The notes under the pieces were generated by a model, which worked only from the letters and a program-made list of their open reading frames with translations, was not told the origin of the DNA and ran no database searches. A stretch of 64,000 nt of DNA, taken from NCBI GenBank assembly GCA_027625915.1, contig JANTQA010000021.1, forward strand, positions 868,001-932,000, in the 5' to 3' direction. Shown here piece by piece: positions 37,190 through 49,641 of the stretch (position 1 is the stretch's first letter; each line of letters starts with the position of its first letter). This DNA is from Anaeramoeba flamelloides. Its lineage: Eukaryota > Metamonada > Anaeramoebidae. Position numbers and translations under genes: made by a program.

Positions 37190-38495
37190 TCAGTTTAGAT
37201 ATTTCCAATAAATTCTTTTTCGAAATAAAAAAAAAATTTGGAGAAAAAAACATTATTTTGATTTAATATATCAAGAAGAAAGAGAAAATTTTATTAAAAC
37301 AATCAAAAGATATTCCAAAATTCTTTTATCGAATTCGATTAAGTTGACCAAATTTTTAAAAATATTTTATTTTTCATTTTTTATTTTATCTTATATACTT
37401 AATGAAAGTAATTTTATCTAATATATAAAGTTGTAATTAGTATTCCAAATTACAATTTTCTGATATTCTGTTTTTATTACTAAATTAAAGTTTTTAGAAA
37501 AAATTTTAAGTTAAAATAATTTAAAAGAAAGAAGGGAAATTTCAAACCCTAAAAACAGATAAACTAATAATAAGAAACATATTTTCATAAAACAGAGTTT
37601 CAAAAGATTAGGAAAAAAATTAGAAAAGTATAATACAATGAATTACCAATTGTTTATCTTATCATATCTTAGAAGAGGAATTCTTAAAGAATGTTAGAAA
37701 TTCTATAAAAATTGATGTTTATTATTAAATTATTATACTAATTAAGATAGGGATCTAGAAAAGAAAAAAAAAGTCAAAACTAATAATTCATTGCTTTGCA
37801 ATTTTTTTATTTATTTATTTTATTTTTTTGATCTTTTCATTTTAAAAAATCATCCTTTTTGAAATTGATGTTCTGTGATTCTTTTCAGTAAATATATTAA
37901 CAACAAAGATTACTCGTCTTGAAAATTTAAATAAAAAAAGTTATCTATTTGGGAATTTCTGTGCCATAATTTATTTAATGCAAAAAGATTATGCAAAACA
38001 CCCATTCCTTAAGACTCATTTTTAACCTTGATATGATGAGATAAATAATTTGTATTACAATTTGGTATACTAATCTAAAAAAATTTCCTATCTCTTTAAA
38101 CCCCCTTTTTCTGAAAAAATAATTCTTCTTATTAGGTTATTGTTTTTGTAGGGTTTTAAAATTCTCTTATTTCTTTTAAATAATTTTTGCTTAAAATTTT
38201 TATAAAAAATTTTAATTTAGTAATAAAAACAGAATATCAGGCAATTATATTTTTGAACAGAAATTAATGATTTATTTATTGTATAAAATAAATTTCATTA
38301 AGTAAACAAGATAAAATAAAAAATGAAAAATAAAATACTTTTAAAAATTTGGTCAAAAAAATCTGATCTTAAAAAATGGAATTTTGAGTGTATCTTTTGA
38401 TTGTTTTAATAAAATTTTCTCTTTCTTCTTGATATATTAAATTAAAATAAGATTTTTTTCTCCAAATACTTTTTTTATTACGAAAGAGAATTTAT
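37190..38495. repeat. 1.3-kb large imperfect inverted repeat
   Basis: The left arm, about 37190-37680, is the reverse complement of the right arm, about 38000-38495, with a loop of about 300 bp. Clear matched blocks are TATCAAGAAGAAAGAGAAAA at 37269 and its complement near 38430, GACCAAATTTTTAAAA at 37347 and its complement near 38340, and CTGATATTCTGTTTTTATTA at 37460 and its complement near 38225. Matching weakens toward the loop. No open frame lies inside. It could be a foldback element with long terminal inverted repeats or an old inverted duplication. Confidence 0.7.
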
Positions 38496-39401
38496 GGAAA
38501 ATCCTAATTTTTAAAAAGTGCTGTTTTGTTTCCATTCTTTTTTTAACTTTATTGTTTTTTTTTCAACTTTATTTGAAATATTTTGCACCTTTTATACAAT
38601 CTTATAATGTATTCATTAAATGTTTGGAACTGTAGCCTTAAAAGTTTAGTAATATTTTGTAGGTAATAAAAGTAATAGCCATTATTCCTCGAATTTCTTT
38701 TTTTTTCTTCAAAAGAATTATTTTATTATTCTTGTGATGATGTAGTAACTGATTAACTTTAAAATCAAATTTCGGAAAAGGAATTTTGAGTCAGAGAAAA
38801 CAATTATTGGTTAATCTTAATCGTGAATTAATTTAATTTTTGATTTATTTGGGAAATAGATTATTTGATCAAAATTGAGAGTTAAAATTCTGATATTAAT
38901 TGGATTATGATTGATTATGTCATTATTAGGTTGAAACAGGTTGTCAAATTGTTATAAAATATTTTGGGGTCACAGATACCTTTGAAAGTAGCGATTGGTA
39001 TATGAAAAAATCTCGAAGAAATGTAAAAAAAAAAATAGAAAAGTGATTTATTTTATTACTCGTTAAAAGAACAATAATAGAAAACAAAATTTTGAAGAAG
39101 ATCAAAGCATTTCAATTTTGAATACACCCTATTGCTTGGAGTTCAAATTTGCAATATTTGCCGTAAATTATCAATCCTCATCTTTTACAGAAAATAATCA
39201 ATTCCTTTTTATTGTTTTTGGAATAAATTACATTCAAATTCAGTTATTCAGTCTCTTTAAATTTGGCCAAGTGTTGGAAAACTTCTGTTAGTTTCTGAGT
39301 TTCAAATCAAAAGTCTCTAATAATTTTCAGATCATTTTAAACAATTTTTGCTTATTATTTCCAAATATCATTTTCTTTTGATTCAATTGTTTCTTTTTTC
39401 A

Positions 39402-42400
39402 ATGAACAAACCAGTTCTATTAACGTTACTCCTTTTGTTTTTATTTCAACTTTCTCTCACTTTAGATAATACAAAAAGATCACTTGATGATTCAAATCCA
39501 AATTCCCAAATTAAACCTGTTTTTTTTTGGAAAGGAGCAAGAGGAGCAACAGAACTAATCATCACAACGTTTGAAGGAAAGATTTTTTCTGTTGATATCT
39601 CAAATGGTGGATCAAATTGGTCGACTGATACAGGAGATCAAATAATTTCTTATGAGCAATCTGCCTTACAACTACAACAAGTTTTTATACCAAGTCTTGA
39701 CGGACACCTGTATTCTTATGATCAAACAAATGGGATTAGAGTAAGTGTCTCACCTTTTCCTGTTTTCTTGTTCTCTATCCCCTTTTATCTTTTCTAATTT
39801 TGTTTACCCCCTTTTTTATTACCTTGTGTATTTTTAAAAACAAACCCAAGACAAATTCACACGGTTTAAAGGACAAACAAAAGCATTTGAATGTTGTCTC
39901 AAACTAATTTTAAAAATAAACACGTTTCATCATCTTGTTTCAGAAAAAAAAAATTAGCTTTCGTTAGAATGACTTTTTTGTATGGTGGTTTGTATATTTG
40001 TCCACAAAGTGCACCATTGTTGTATTATATTACGATACAAAAAGAGAAATTTAGAATAAACAGACACCTTCAGGAAATTAAAATAAGAAATCCTGACATA
40101 TTTTTATGTTAATTTATTTTCATACACGTTTCTCTTTGGGAATTGAAAAGAATTTTGTTTTAATAAAAGGTGATCAATCAGCACCCATTTTCGGATTTGC
40201 AATTTAAATAGGAAAAAATTGATGTGAATAGATCTTTTTTTCAATTCGAGATTTCTAACGGCCTTTCTGAAAAAAAATTTTCTATGGATTAAAAATTATC
40301 AAATGGATTTTAATTGAAAAATTAATTGGTAAGAAAAAAGCGAAAATTTTTCAATAATTTTTTTTGCTTATTGTTCACTGATCAATAAAGAGATACGAAA
40401 TTGCATAAACTTGGTTAATCCCTATTGTTAAAATTTTAAAGCCAATTTCTGATGAATGAAAAAAGCATTATATTAATAAATCCAAAAAAATTACTTTTAC
40501 TAATGTTTACAATTAAATCTTCAAATTTGAATAAAATTGAATGACTGAAAATCAAGGTTTTATTTTGGATATAAATTCTATTTTGATTCTAATAATCAAT
40601 CTAATTATTGGATTTGATTTATGTTTAAAAATGAACAAAAAAATACATTAAAAAATAACTGAAAATGAGAACATTTACTACTGTTTGACAATTAAAACCG
40701 ATTGGACATTTTTTTTTCCAGAATGGTAACCTAAGGTTGTAAGTTCACCCAACATATTGTAATGGTGTATAACATAGACCACAAAAAAAATACCAACCAA
40801 ATAAATCAAGAAACCCAAATCACAACTTATTGTTAGAAAAACTCTATTTGTAAAAGAAAAAAAAAGACAAACAAAGTGAAAATGTTTCCCCCAATTATTC
40901 GGCTAACACTGGTATTATTTTCAATTTTTTAACCAGGGCACTGTATATTAGGGATTGTTTGACCAAACGCATTCTCAACACGAAATACAACAGACAATTA
41001 TTCATTTTGGTTAAAGTGTCTACTATCTTTGATCCACATTCAAAAATATTTTTTTTTGTAGAAAATGTATTTTTTTTATTTTTTGTTTTTTGTTTTCTTT
41101 TTCATTCTTTTTTATTTTTTACATAAGAAAGTCGATTCATAAAAAAAAATTGAAAATTCAAATTAACTTAAAGAAAATTGAGGATATTAAATTTCTTTTA
41201 AAATGAATATAATTTATATTAAAAAATCTTATTCTTAATTTTAATTTTTATAAAAAAAATGTAAAAATTTGCAAGATAACCTCAATGACAGTAACCCAAA
41301 AATTATATATATATATAATAATTTATAGTTTTTTAGGGATTGGTTTGATGATTATCACCATTTAACAAAATTTGTAATAAAAAAATAATAATAATAATAA
41401 TTCAAACTTCAACTACCCACCAATAAAACAATTATAGAGGCAATTTGATATTAATCTAAAAATTTTTAATTGTATGTTATTGAATAATGTTATTAAAAAA
41501 AAACCTTAAAAAAAAAAAAAAAAAAATAGTGGACGCATAACGATATTAATGGTATTTCTGAAAACACGCCATATTCACCAGGAGATGGGATTGTTTATTT
41601 GTCTAATAAAACAAGTAATATTATCCATTATGAGCCAAGACATACTAATTTAAACTCGAACGACAATGGCAGTAATGATTTTAAAGGGGGAAATGATAAT
41701 AATCAAAATGTAAATGGCGATTGTAAATCACAAGAGACCGGATTGCTCACACTTGACTCGAATGAAGACTGTCCAAATTATTTAATTGATAATCAATTGG
41801 TAATTAGTCGAACTAATTATAAAATAAATGCGGTGTCCTCAAAAACCAAATCTTCAATTTGGAGTATTTCTTATTCAAAAATTGATGTACAAGATGAACA
41901 AAAAGAAATAACAGGCGAAGATCTAAAATATATGAATAAAATGCTAATTTCATTGTCAAATGGAACATTATTTTTATTTGATCCCATAAAGCAACAGCCG
42001 ATTTGGACAAAGTATTTCGATTCGCCAATAGTTTCGATTTATTCTGTGGGGTTTGGAAGATTATCATTTGAATTGGATTATATAGAGTCAACAAATGAAA
42101 ATTTTAATTGTCAAAATAAAGAAGAAATAGTAAAATTTCTTAATTCGGCAATACTAAGAAAAACTAATAAAGATTTGTCATTGGATTTGGTTGAAAATTT
42201 TAATTCAATTTATGTGAATAATTATCAAAAAAATTTATACATTGTTTCTGATCCTAAAGTAAGAACATACTTAGATTATGGGTATGGAAGTCCATATCAA
42301 AATCATTTTCAAAATGATTTAAATTTAGATACCTTACATTATTCTAAAAATGAAAATCAAAATAAGAAATTTCATAATAAAAATATCCATAATGATCAAG

Positions 42401-44244
42401 AAATAGAGTTTTTATCCCTAGACGGTGAAATTATTCTGGATGAAGAAAATTATTTACCATCTCAAATTTCTGATGGGTCTGAGAATAAAAACTTAATAAA
42501 CCGTAAGAATAAAGAGGAATCTTCAAATCATATAATCCAATTTGGAAATAATAATAATGAAGATTATAAAGATTGTAAATTTGATTTTGATCAAAATTTA
42601 ACATGCTTAGTTGGCTTTCATCAAATTTCTTCACTTCAAAATTTTGGCTTCAATCCAAATATCAATGGGGTTAATACTGTTATTAATGACCCAGATGATT
42701 TAATTAACAATTTGAAAAAAAGTGAAGTACTTCATTGGTCAATCACAATCATAATGTTATTGACTTCAATTTCTAAATATAAATCTAATTTATATGATTT
42801 TTGGAATCGGATTAATTATAAGAACAGTTATGATTATAAAAATGAAAATAATGATATAAGACTGGTTAATAATTATAATGATAAAAATAGAAATAATAAA
42901 AATAATAATATTGATAATGAATATAGTAAAGAAAAGGGAAAGGAAATGGGAAAGGGAATAGGAATGGAAAAAGAAAGTGAAAACAAAACCGAAATGGGAT
43001 CTGAAAAAGAAAAAGAAAAAGAAAAAGACAAGGGAAAGGGAAAGAGGGGTATTAACATAGGTAATATTTGGATATCTAATGAAATATTAGGGTATGGTAG
43101 TGATGGTACTGTTGTGTTTAAGGGCAAATTTGGAGAAAGAGATGTAGCTGTCAAAAGGATGCTTGAAAATTTCTTTTATGTGGCTTCAATAGAAATGAAG
43201 ACATTAATGAAAAGTGATCAGCACCCAAATGTAATACAATATTATTCCCATGAAAAGACCGAAGAATTTGTCTATTTGACTTTACAATATTGCCCATACA
43301 CTTTAAATAAAATCATTGAAGAAAACGCTGCACCGGAAATGAAGAATAATTTTTTTACACAAGATAATATAGCTACAAATTCATTATATCGATTTTTACA
43401 TCAGATTGTTGATGGGATGGTGTTTTTACACGATTTAAGAATTGTGCATAGAGATTTAAAACCACAAAATATTTTGGTGGATCAAAATGGGATTCCCAAA
43501 ATTACTGATTTCAGTCTTTGTAAAAATCTAAAAGAAGGTGAAAAATCTTTTTCAAATACTGAAAGGGCAGTCGGGACTAAGGGCTGGCAGGCCCAAGAAG
43601 TTCTATTAGAAAAAAGAGTAAATCCAAAAATTGATGTTTTTGCTCTTGGGTGTGTTTTCCATTATATACTAACACAGGGAAAGCACCCATTTGGCGAAAA
43701 TTATGAAAGAGAGATTAATATCCGAAACGAAAAGCCGGATTTGTCACCCTTGATGAAAATGTCAGAGGCCTATGATCTCATCTCTTGGATGATCGATAGC
43801 GATCCAAATAAAAGGCCAACAATGAAAGAAGTGCAAAAGCACCCAATGTTTTGGGACTCAAACCAAAAATTAAACTTCCTATTAAATGCGAGTGACGTTC
43901 TTGAATTTGAACATAACAGTTCCCCATTAATCAAGGCATTTGAAAAAAACGGACCTAGAATATTTGGAGAGAATTGGATGGATTATTTTGATCAATTGTT
44001 TTTGTCACAGCTGAAATCATATCGGAATTATAATGGGAATTCTTTAAGGGATTTACTCAGAATAATTAGAAATAAAAAAAATCATTATAAGGAAATGTCA
44101 AAAAAATTAAAACTCGAAATTGGTTCAATACCAGACGGGTTTTTAAATTATTTTTTATCTCAATTCCCTGGATTGTTTATTTATGTTTATCATTTTTCCC
44201 GTTTAAAACTTAGAAAGGAGACTTTATTAGTCCAATATTGGTAA
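39402..44244 (+). CDS. IRE1: IRE1: ER-stress sensor kinase/endoribonuclease
   Basis: Two exons, 39402-39740 and 41530-44244, joined in phase 0, giving 1,017 residues. A signal peptide (MNKPVLLTLLLLFLFQLSLT) leads into a luminal domain with a PQQ-like repeat (GKIFSVDISNG, then DGHLYSYDQTNG). A single hydrophobic segment near residue 512 (HWSITIIMLLTSI) and a charged linker precede the kinase (residues ~620-885: VAVKRML, HRDLKPQNILV). The KEN ribonuclease domain ends the protein (SLRDLLRIIRNKKNHY, FLNYFLSQFPGL). The residues needed for RNA cleavage in known Ire1 proteins, the Tyr in NYNG and the Arg, Asn and His in RNKKNH, are present. In the kinase the DFG is DFS and the APE is AQE. Ire1 senses unfolded protein in the ER and cleaves mRNA by its KEN domain. 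No partner mRNA can be named from this window. Confidence 0.95.
39741..41529 (+). other. 1.79-kb intron of IRE1
   Basis: Donor AGA|GTAAGTG, acceptor a long A run then ATAG before TGG ACG. Phase 0 is kept and luminal coding continues with the same character (NTPYSPGDGIVYLSNKT). No coding exon or repeat family was recognised inside it. Confidence 0.75.
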
Positions 44245-44557
44245 ATTTATTGTAATTATTATTATTATTGTTTTTTTATAATTTTAAATAAATTTGAAAA
44301 ATTGAATTTTGTTTTAAATTACATTGATCTTTTTTTTTTGTTATTGTTGTTTGGCATATAATCAAGAACAAAAATCCCTTGAAATGGGATTTTGTAGAAT
44401 ATTTATTATCATCATCTCTATTTAGAGATTTAAATTTATTAACTATTTTTTAAACTAAAATTTTAAAATTAAATTTTTTAATGTTTTTAATTAACCAAGA
44501 AAATTTTTCTGAAAATAAAAAAGAATTAAGAAAATAGTATAAAGTTAAATCCATTTA

Positions 44558-44934
44558 CATTAGAGTAAATATGAATGTTGTAAAAAATAGAGTTTTTACA
44601 ATTTTCAAGATAAATAAAGAGTTCTATTCATTTACCCAAATTTTTCGTTATAGTAAAGGTAATTTCTGATCATTTTGATAGACTAATAATAAGTTGAATC
44701 AAAAAAAACCGTTTGGTGAAGACCAATCTTTCAATTTTTTAATAAAAAAAAATTAAAATAAAGTTTTGGTATTTGCTAAACGATTTTATATTGAAAATAC
44801 CTTCAATCCCAAAAATCAAAATGGATGTTACCTTTACTATTACCAAAATTTGGAGAAATTGCATGGAACTCTTTATTTATCTCCAAAATTGTAAAAAACT
44901 CTATTTTTTAGAACATTCCTTTTTTACACTTGTG
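44558..44934. mobile_element. TIR element, family A copy 1
   Basis: The ends are inverted copies over about 75 bp. The left reads ...GAGTAAATATGAATG...TAAAAAATAGAGTTTTTA and runs to AGATAAATAAAGAGTTC; the complement of the right end reads CACAAGTGTAAAAAAGGAATG and then the same TAAAAAATAGAG, GAGATAAATAAAGAGTTC blocks. The same block order recurs in 48134-48539. There is no coding capacity. Confidence 0.7.
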
Positions 44935-47900
44935 TGGTATCACCAGTCTTTTGTTTTTCTAATAATCAGTTCAAAATCTTTCACTTTCCAATTTTGGAAA
45001 TGTCTCCTTCCAATAATTAGTTTTGTTCTGTGTTCTAAATATAATTTCAACAGGGATCCATATCAATTTGAGAGGAAAAAATGTAGGTTAATTGCTCTAA
45101 AGGGGTCTGTGAGCAAAATCAAAGTAGAATTGATACACAGGAAAATAAATTAACTAATAGATACAAAAAGATCAACTTTTTTTTTTTCCAACTCTTCTCG
45201 AATTATCATACGCCTATTAGAAATGAATAAAATGTATAGAATAGTTAGTTCAACTTTAATAAAAATAATTCATTTACAACTTTTGAAAAAAATTGTCGTT
45301 ATAAAAAACATACTAGTATGTTTTTTTTTCTTTCCTTTTTGTAATTATGTAAATTAATAAGATGAAATTTTCTGAAAGATTTATAGATTCATTGTTAAAT
45401 CTAAAAAATATAAATTTCAAATACCTATAAATTCAATTTTATAGGATTTATTGAAAATATTCATAAAAAATCAAAAATTTATTCACCTGTTTAAAGGTAA
45501 ACATATGAATTATCAAGTAAAAATTAACTATTGTAATTACGATATTGTTCTGAAATTCTAAATCACTCAATTTTAACCCTTAGTGTTATGGAGAAATTTC
45601 AAAAATTTTATATTGAGAATATTAATAGAGAAATAGAAAGAAGAGTAAAATATAATTTTATATTTAAATTTTAAAATATATATTTTTTTTATTAATTTAA
45701 AATAATTGAATTTTTTCAATTTAAGGAAGGTGTTTAATTAGTATAATTGTACATAAAATTAAGTTAAAAAGGATGTTAAAGAAAAAAAATTATCCAATTA
45801 GCCAAATTTAAATATAAAAATATAAAAAAAATGATTTGAAGTAATATTCTAAAGAAAAAAATCATGTTTAAGTAACTATATATTTTTTAAAATCCTATAT
45901 GTTTTCTTTGTAATGTCTACGATATTGAGGTAATAATTTAGATAAATTCATTTTCTATCTATTTCACCAGTAAATTATGGAGATTTGTTATTTTGTAATT
46001 TCTCCATTAACAAAAGGGTTAAAATTCATGGATTTATATAATTTGAACAATCTCTCATTTATAATAGTTAATTGTTATTCCATAATTAATATCTTTTTCT
46101 CTAAAAAGGGAATATATTTTCATAATTTTTATCTACTATTTTCAATTAATCAGAAAAAATGATCTTGATTAGTTTGTGAAATCTAAGTAAATTAGATTAA
46201 ATAATTATGAAAAAAATATCAATGGTCATATGTGAATTAATAAGTTTTTCCCACAATAGACAAATTATATAACAGGAGAATTATTTCTGACTTTTAAAAA
46301 TAAGATTAGTTGGATTTTAATTTTACACTTGATAAACAATAGAATTTATTTATAAGCAAAATTCCCTAAAGTATTTCTTTTGAATTCTAATGAAGAAAAC
46401 ATATTTTTAATGAATCTTATTTTTAATGAAAAATATTATTATAAAAGTGAAATAAATTGTTTTCTCCTTCAAAATTTGATAATTTTTATTATTTTGATTT
46501 TTTTTTATTCAAAGATCTTTATTAAAATCAACTATTTATCCAATAAATATCTTTTTTTGATCATCTTGGTATTCATTTTGAAAATTGTATTATTTAAAAA
46601 ATACCCACTCTGTAGATTACTCAGATAATTTTTTCATCAAATTCATAACTTTGTATCTAATCCCATTTTACAAATTGTAATTGTTAGTAAAACTTACAAT
46701 AAAAATCCAAGTATTCTTGCTGATAATTTTAGTGGAATTCTCAAGAGTTGGAATTTTTCTTAATAGATACAAGAGAAATAAAAAAAATAACAAATTTCTT
46801 AATAAAAAATCGTCATAAAATGAAGTTTATCTGATAAAATTCGGTTTAAATTCGCCTAGCTAGAAGAATGGTAGATAAAAGAAAATTTAAAGTAATAATA
46901 AAGCATTTTATTTTATATTTTGATAAAAAATTTAAATATCTAAAATTTGGAGAAAAGATATTAGAAACGATTAAGCAGGAAATCAAAATTTAAAAAAAAA
47001 TAATAAAATCAAATTTGATAAATACCAAATCAGAAAACTCGAAAAACGCCCTAGTTGGAAAAATGACCCTGTAAAAAAAAAAAAATAATAAAATAGAAAT
47101 ATTCTACTGTGATATTTTAAAATATAAAAAGTAGAGGATTATTTTAATAGATACTCTGATATTTTGAGTAAAAATAAATCTAAATTATTTAAATTCATCA
47201 AAAAAAAAAAAAAAAAATAGGAAAAAATTAGATGTCATTTAATATTAGAATCATTTTATCTCTGGTTATCAAACCTAATATCAAGATCAAAAAATTTGAA
47301 AAAGAAAAATAAACTTTGGAAAACAATAATTTATTTCTGAATAAAAGTATTTAAAGCAATTAAAAACACGATAGTACTCATATTTTGATATCATTTTTCT
47401 ATTTCAGGTCCAGTCAAAAAAATTTTGTAATTTGTTAATAAATCAAAAACAGGTTTTTTTTTTCAAGTGGCTTTAAGAATTACCACTAGCAAAAAGAGGT
47501 GTCTAAATTTTACAGGTTTTTTTACGAAATTTATCATTTTTCAAAAACTCTAGAACTTTTCCTATTCTCAAACAAGATTATAGTTACTAGGAAAACAAGT
47601 TTCTTGTTTCTAAGAGTCGAAAAAACCTTTTAATAAAAGAAAAAATGTTTGGTTGTTTTTGTTTTTTGATTTTTGAAAATTATTTTCGAATTTTGAATTC
47701 CAGTTTCAACCACAACAATTTTTATTCTATTATTAAATGAATTATTTTGATATTAATACCCCCAGATTTGTTAGCAATTCGTATTCCCCTGGAAGGTATG
47801 CAAACACTGTTAAATTTTCTTGGTTTTTGAAAAATGTCAAATTTAATAAAAAAATTTTCGATATTAAGACATCACTTTTTTCTCAAATATGTTATCTCTT

Positions 47901-48133
47901 CAAGAAGATTTAATAACAATTTTAATGATCATTTCTTAATCATGTTATTTACTCAAACCCTTCACTTAGTTTGTCTTGTTTTTGAAAGCAATAAACAAAC
48001 TGGTTGAATTTAAATTTTTGATATTCCCATCACATAAAAAATACTTACTTACGTTTGTTAAAACATCCATTTCAGTATTTATGAATAAAATGGCAAAATA
48101 TTGTAAAGACAGGATTTCAATTTCAAAGCTTAG

Positions 48134-48539
48134 CACAAGTGTAAATATGGATATCTTAAAAAATAGAGTTTTTTTCAAAAAAAATAAATTTTAGAGATAA
48201 ATATACATAAGTACATTGACCCCACAAAATGAGGAAGAGTAGATTGAAGAAATATCAAAATTTTATAATTGAGAACAAATTTTATTAAAAAATCGTGTCT
48301 CAAATAGGTATATTTTGTTTCAAAAAAAAAAAAATAAAATAATTTTTTTTCAAAACAAAATTTACCTATTTGAGATACCATTTTAGATTAAAAGTTGAGT
48401 TTAATTAAGTAATATGTTTTGTCATATTGTGTATAAATTCCAATTTTTTGGGGTCAATTTGTTAATGTTTATTTATCTCTAAAATCAATTTTTTTTGAAA
48501 AAAACTCTATTTTTTGAGACATCCATATTTACTCTTGTG
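48134..48539. mobile_element. TIR element, family A copy 2, with an inner hairpin
   Basis: Left end CACAAGTGTAAATATGG, complement of the right end CACAAGAGTAAATATGG. Both continue through AAAAAATAGAG, a TTTTTTTCAAAAAAAA stretch and TTAGAGATAAATA to a TTGACCCC block, giving arms of about 90 bp. Between them is a second hairpin (about 48297-48328 with 48346-48376) built on TCTCAAATAGGTA. The nested structure suggests either insertion of one foldback into another or a complex MITE. Confidence 0.75.
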
Positions 48540-49641
48540 AGGTTCGTTTGGTTTGATCATGAACTTATTGGTTAGTGGTTCAGAAAAATTGAAAAAAAGG
48601 TGATTTGATCATTAAAAATTAATTTCCTTTTTTGAAATGTGAAATTGTTAAAATAATTATTGTAATCCAAAAGTTTTCTTTGTTTTTGAAAAATCCTTTT
48701 GTTAGGAATGTTGTTGAGAATTTTTAAGGACTATATTTGCAGGAGAAAATAGTGAAATAGTTGATTAAAACACTCTTGAAAGAGTTTGATAATCACAGTC
48801 AAATTTAACACATTGATAATTGAATTATCAAAAAAAAAGCTATTTTTTTTAATAAATTTCTCAATTATCCCTTACTTTGATCATTACCAAAATTTGATTT
48901 TCACATTTTCAGAATTTCCTTTTCAAATCAAGAAAAGACTTCCTAAATACCAAAATCTATTCTTAATATTTTTTAAAGTTACATTTACAATTTTGAAATG
49001 TTTTCAAATTCGAACTTTTTCTTAAAAATCTTTATAAGTAATTTTTTTTGAATTTTCTTTTTAAGATCGTTTTGAATTTTTTTTTTCTTTTGTGTTTTTT
49101 AAAACTTCGAACATTAGTATTTTTTTGTTTAATTTCTTCAAAAGAAAAATACATTTAGAAAAGTGAATGTAAAATAACACAAAAACTATCCCCCCTCCTT
49201 GTTCTTATCTTAATCCTTATCTTTTGGATTTTCAGTTTTAATAAAAAATTTGTAATTTGTTCGAAATTAAAATCAAATTAGGGTTTGTCTTGGTTTGATG
49301 GAGTGTGTAATTTTGTGCAAATTGACAGTTTTTTAAAGTGATTTTTTTTGTTTCACTCTATCAGAAATACATAAAAATTTTTGGAAGAATTTAATCGCAC
49401 AACTTTGGTTAGATCAAGTACCAAACAAAATGAAAGTTACGATAAAAAAAATGTAATTTTCTTCTGAAAAAATACTTTAATAAAACTCTTGAATACTGTT
49501 TTCAACAATCCTTTTTACAAAACAGTTTTTTGTAAAGAATTTTGTTTTTTTCAAATAAGTGGGTTTGGGGCTTCAACATCATTTTTACTTTTTACACATT
49601 TTTTTATAAAAACTTTTGATTTTTTTCTTAATTTCATTCCA

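Larger units (their letters stand above)
35021..39401. other. AT-rich spacer between divergent SAC9-like and IRE1 genes
   Basis: No gene is recognisable. The spacer contains one family D repeat copy (36150-36320) and the large inverted repeat at 37190-38495. Promoters of both flanking genes should lie within it. Confidence 0.55.
44245..49641. other. AT-rich spacer with two inverted-repeat elements
   Basis: There is no recognisable gene in 5.4 kb. Two copies of the family A inverted-repeat element lie at 44558-44934 and 48134-48539. Short frames near 46.0-46.6 kb are low-complexity and not supported. Confidence 0.55.

Noticed and set aside
44773-45153. 126-residue frame near 45 kb
   Set aside because: Its first part lies in the right arm of a family A element and the rest has no recognisable feature; codon use matches random AT-rich DNA.
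45977-46628. Two short hydrophobic frames that could be small membrane proteins
   Set aside because: They are dominated by Phe, Ile, Asn and Lys as in non-coding sequence here, with no motif or splice continuity.
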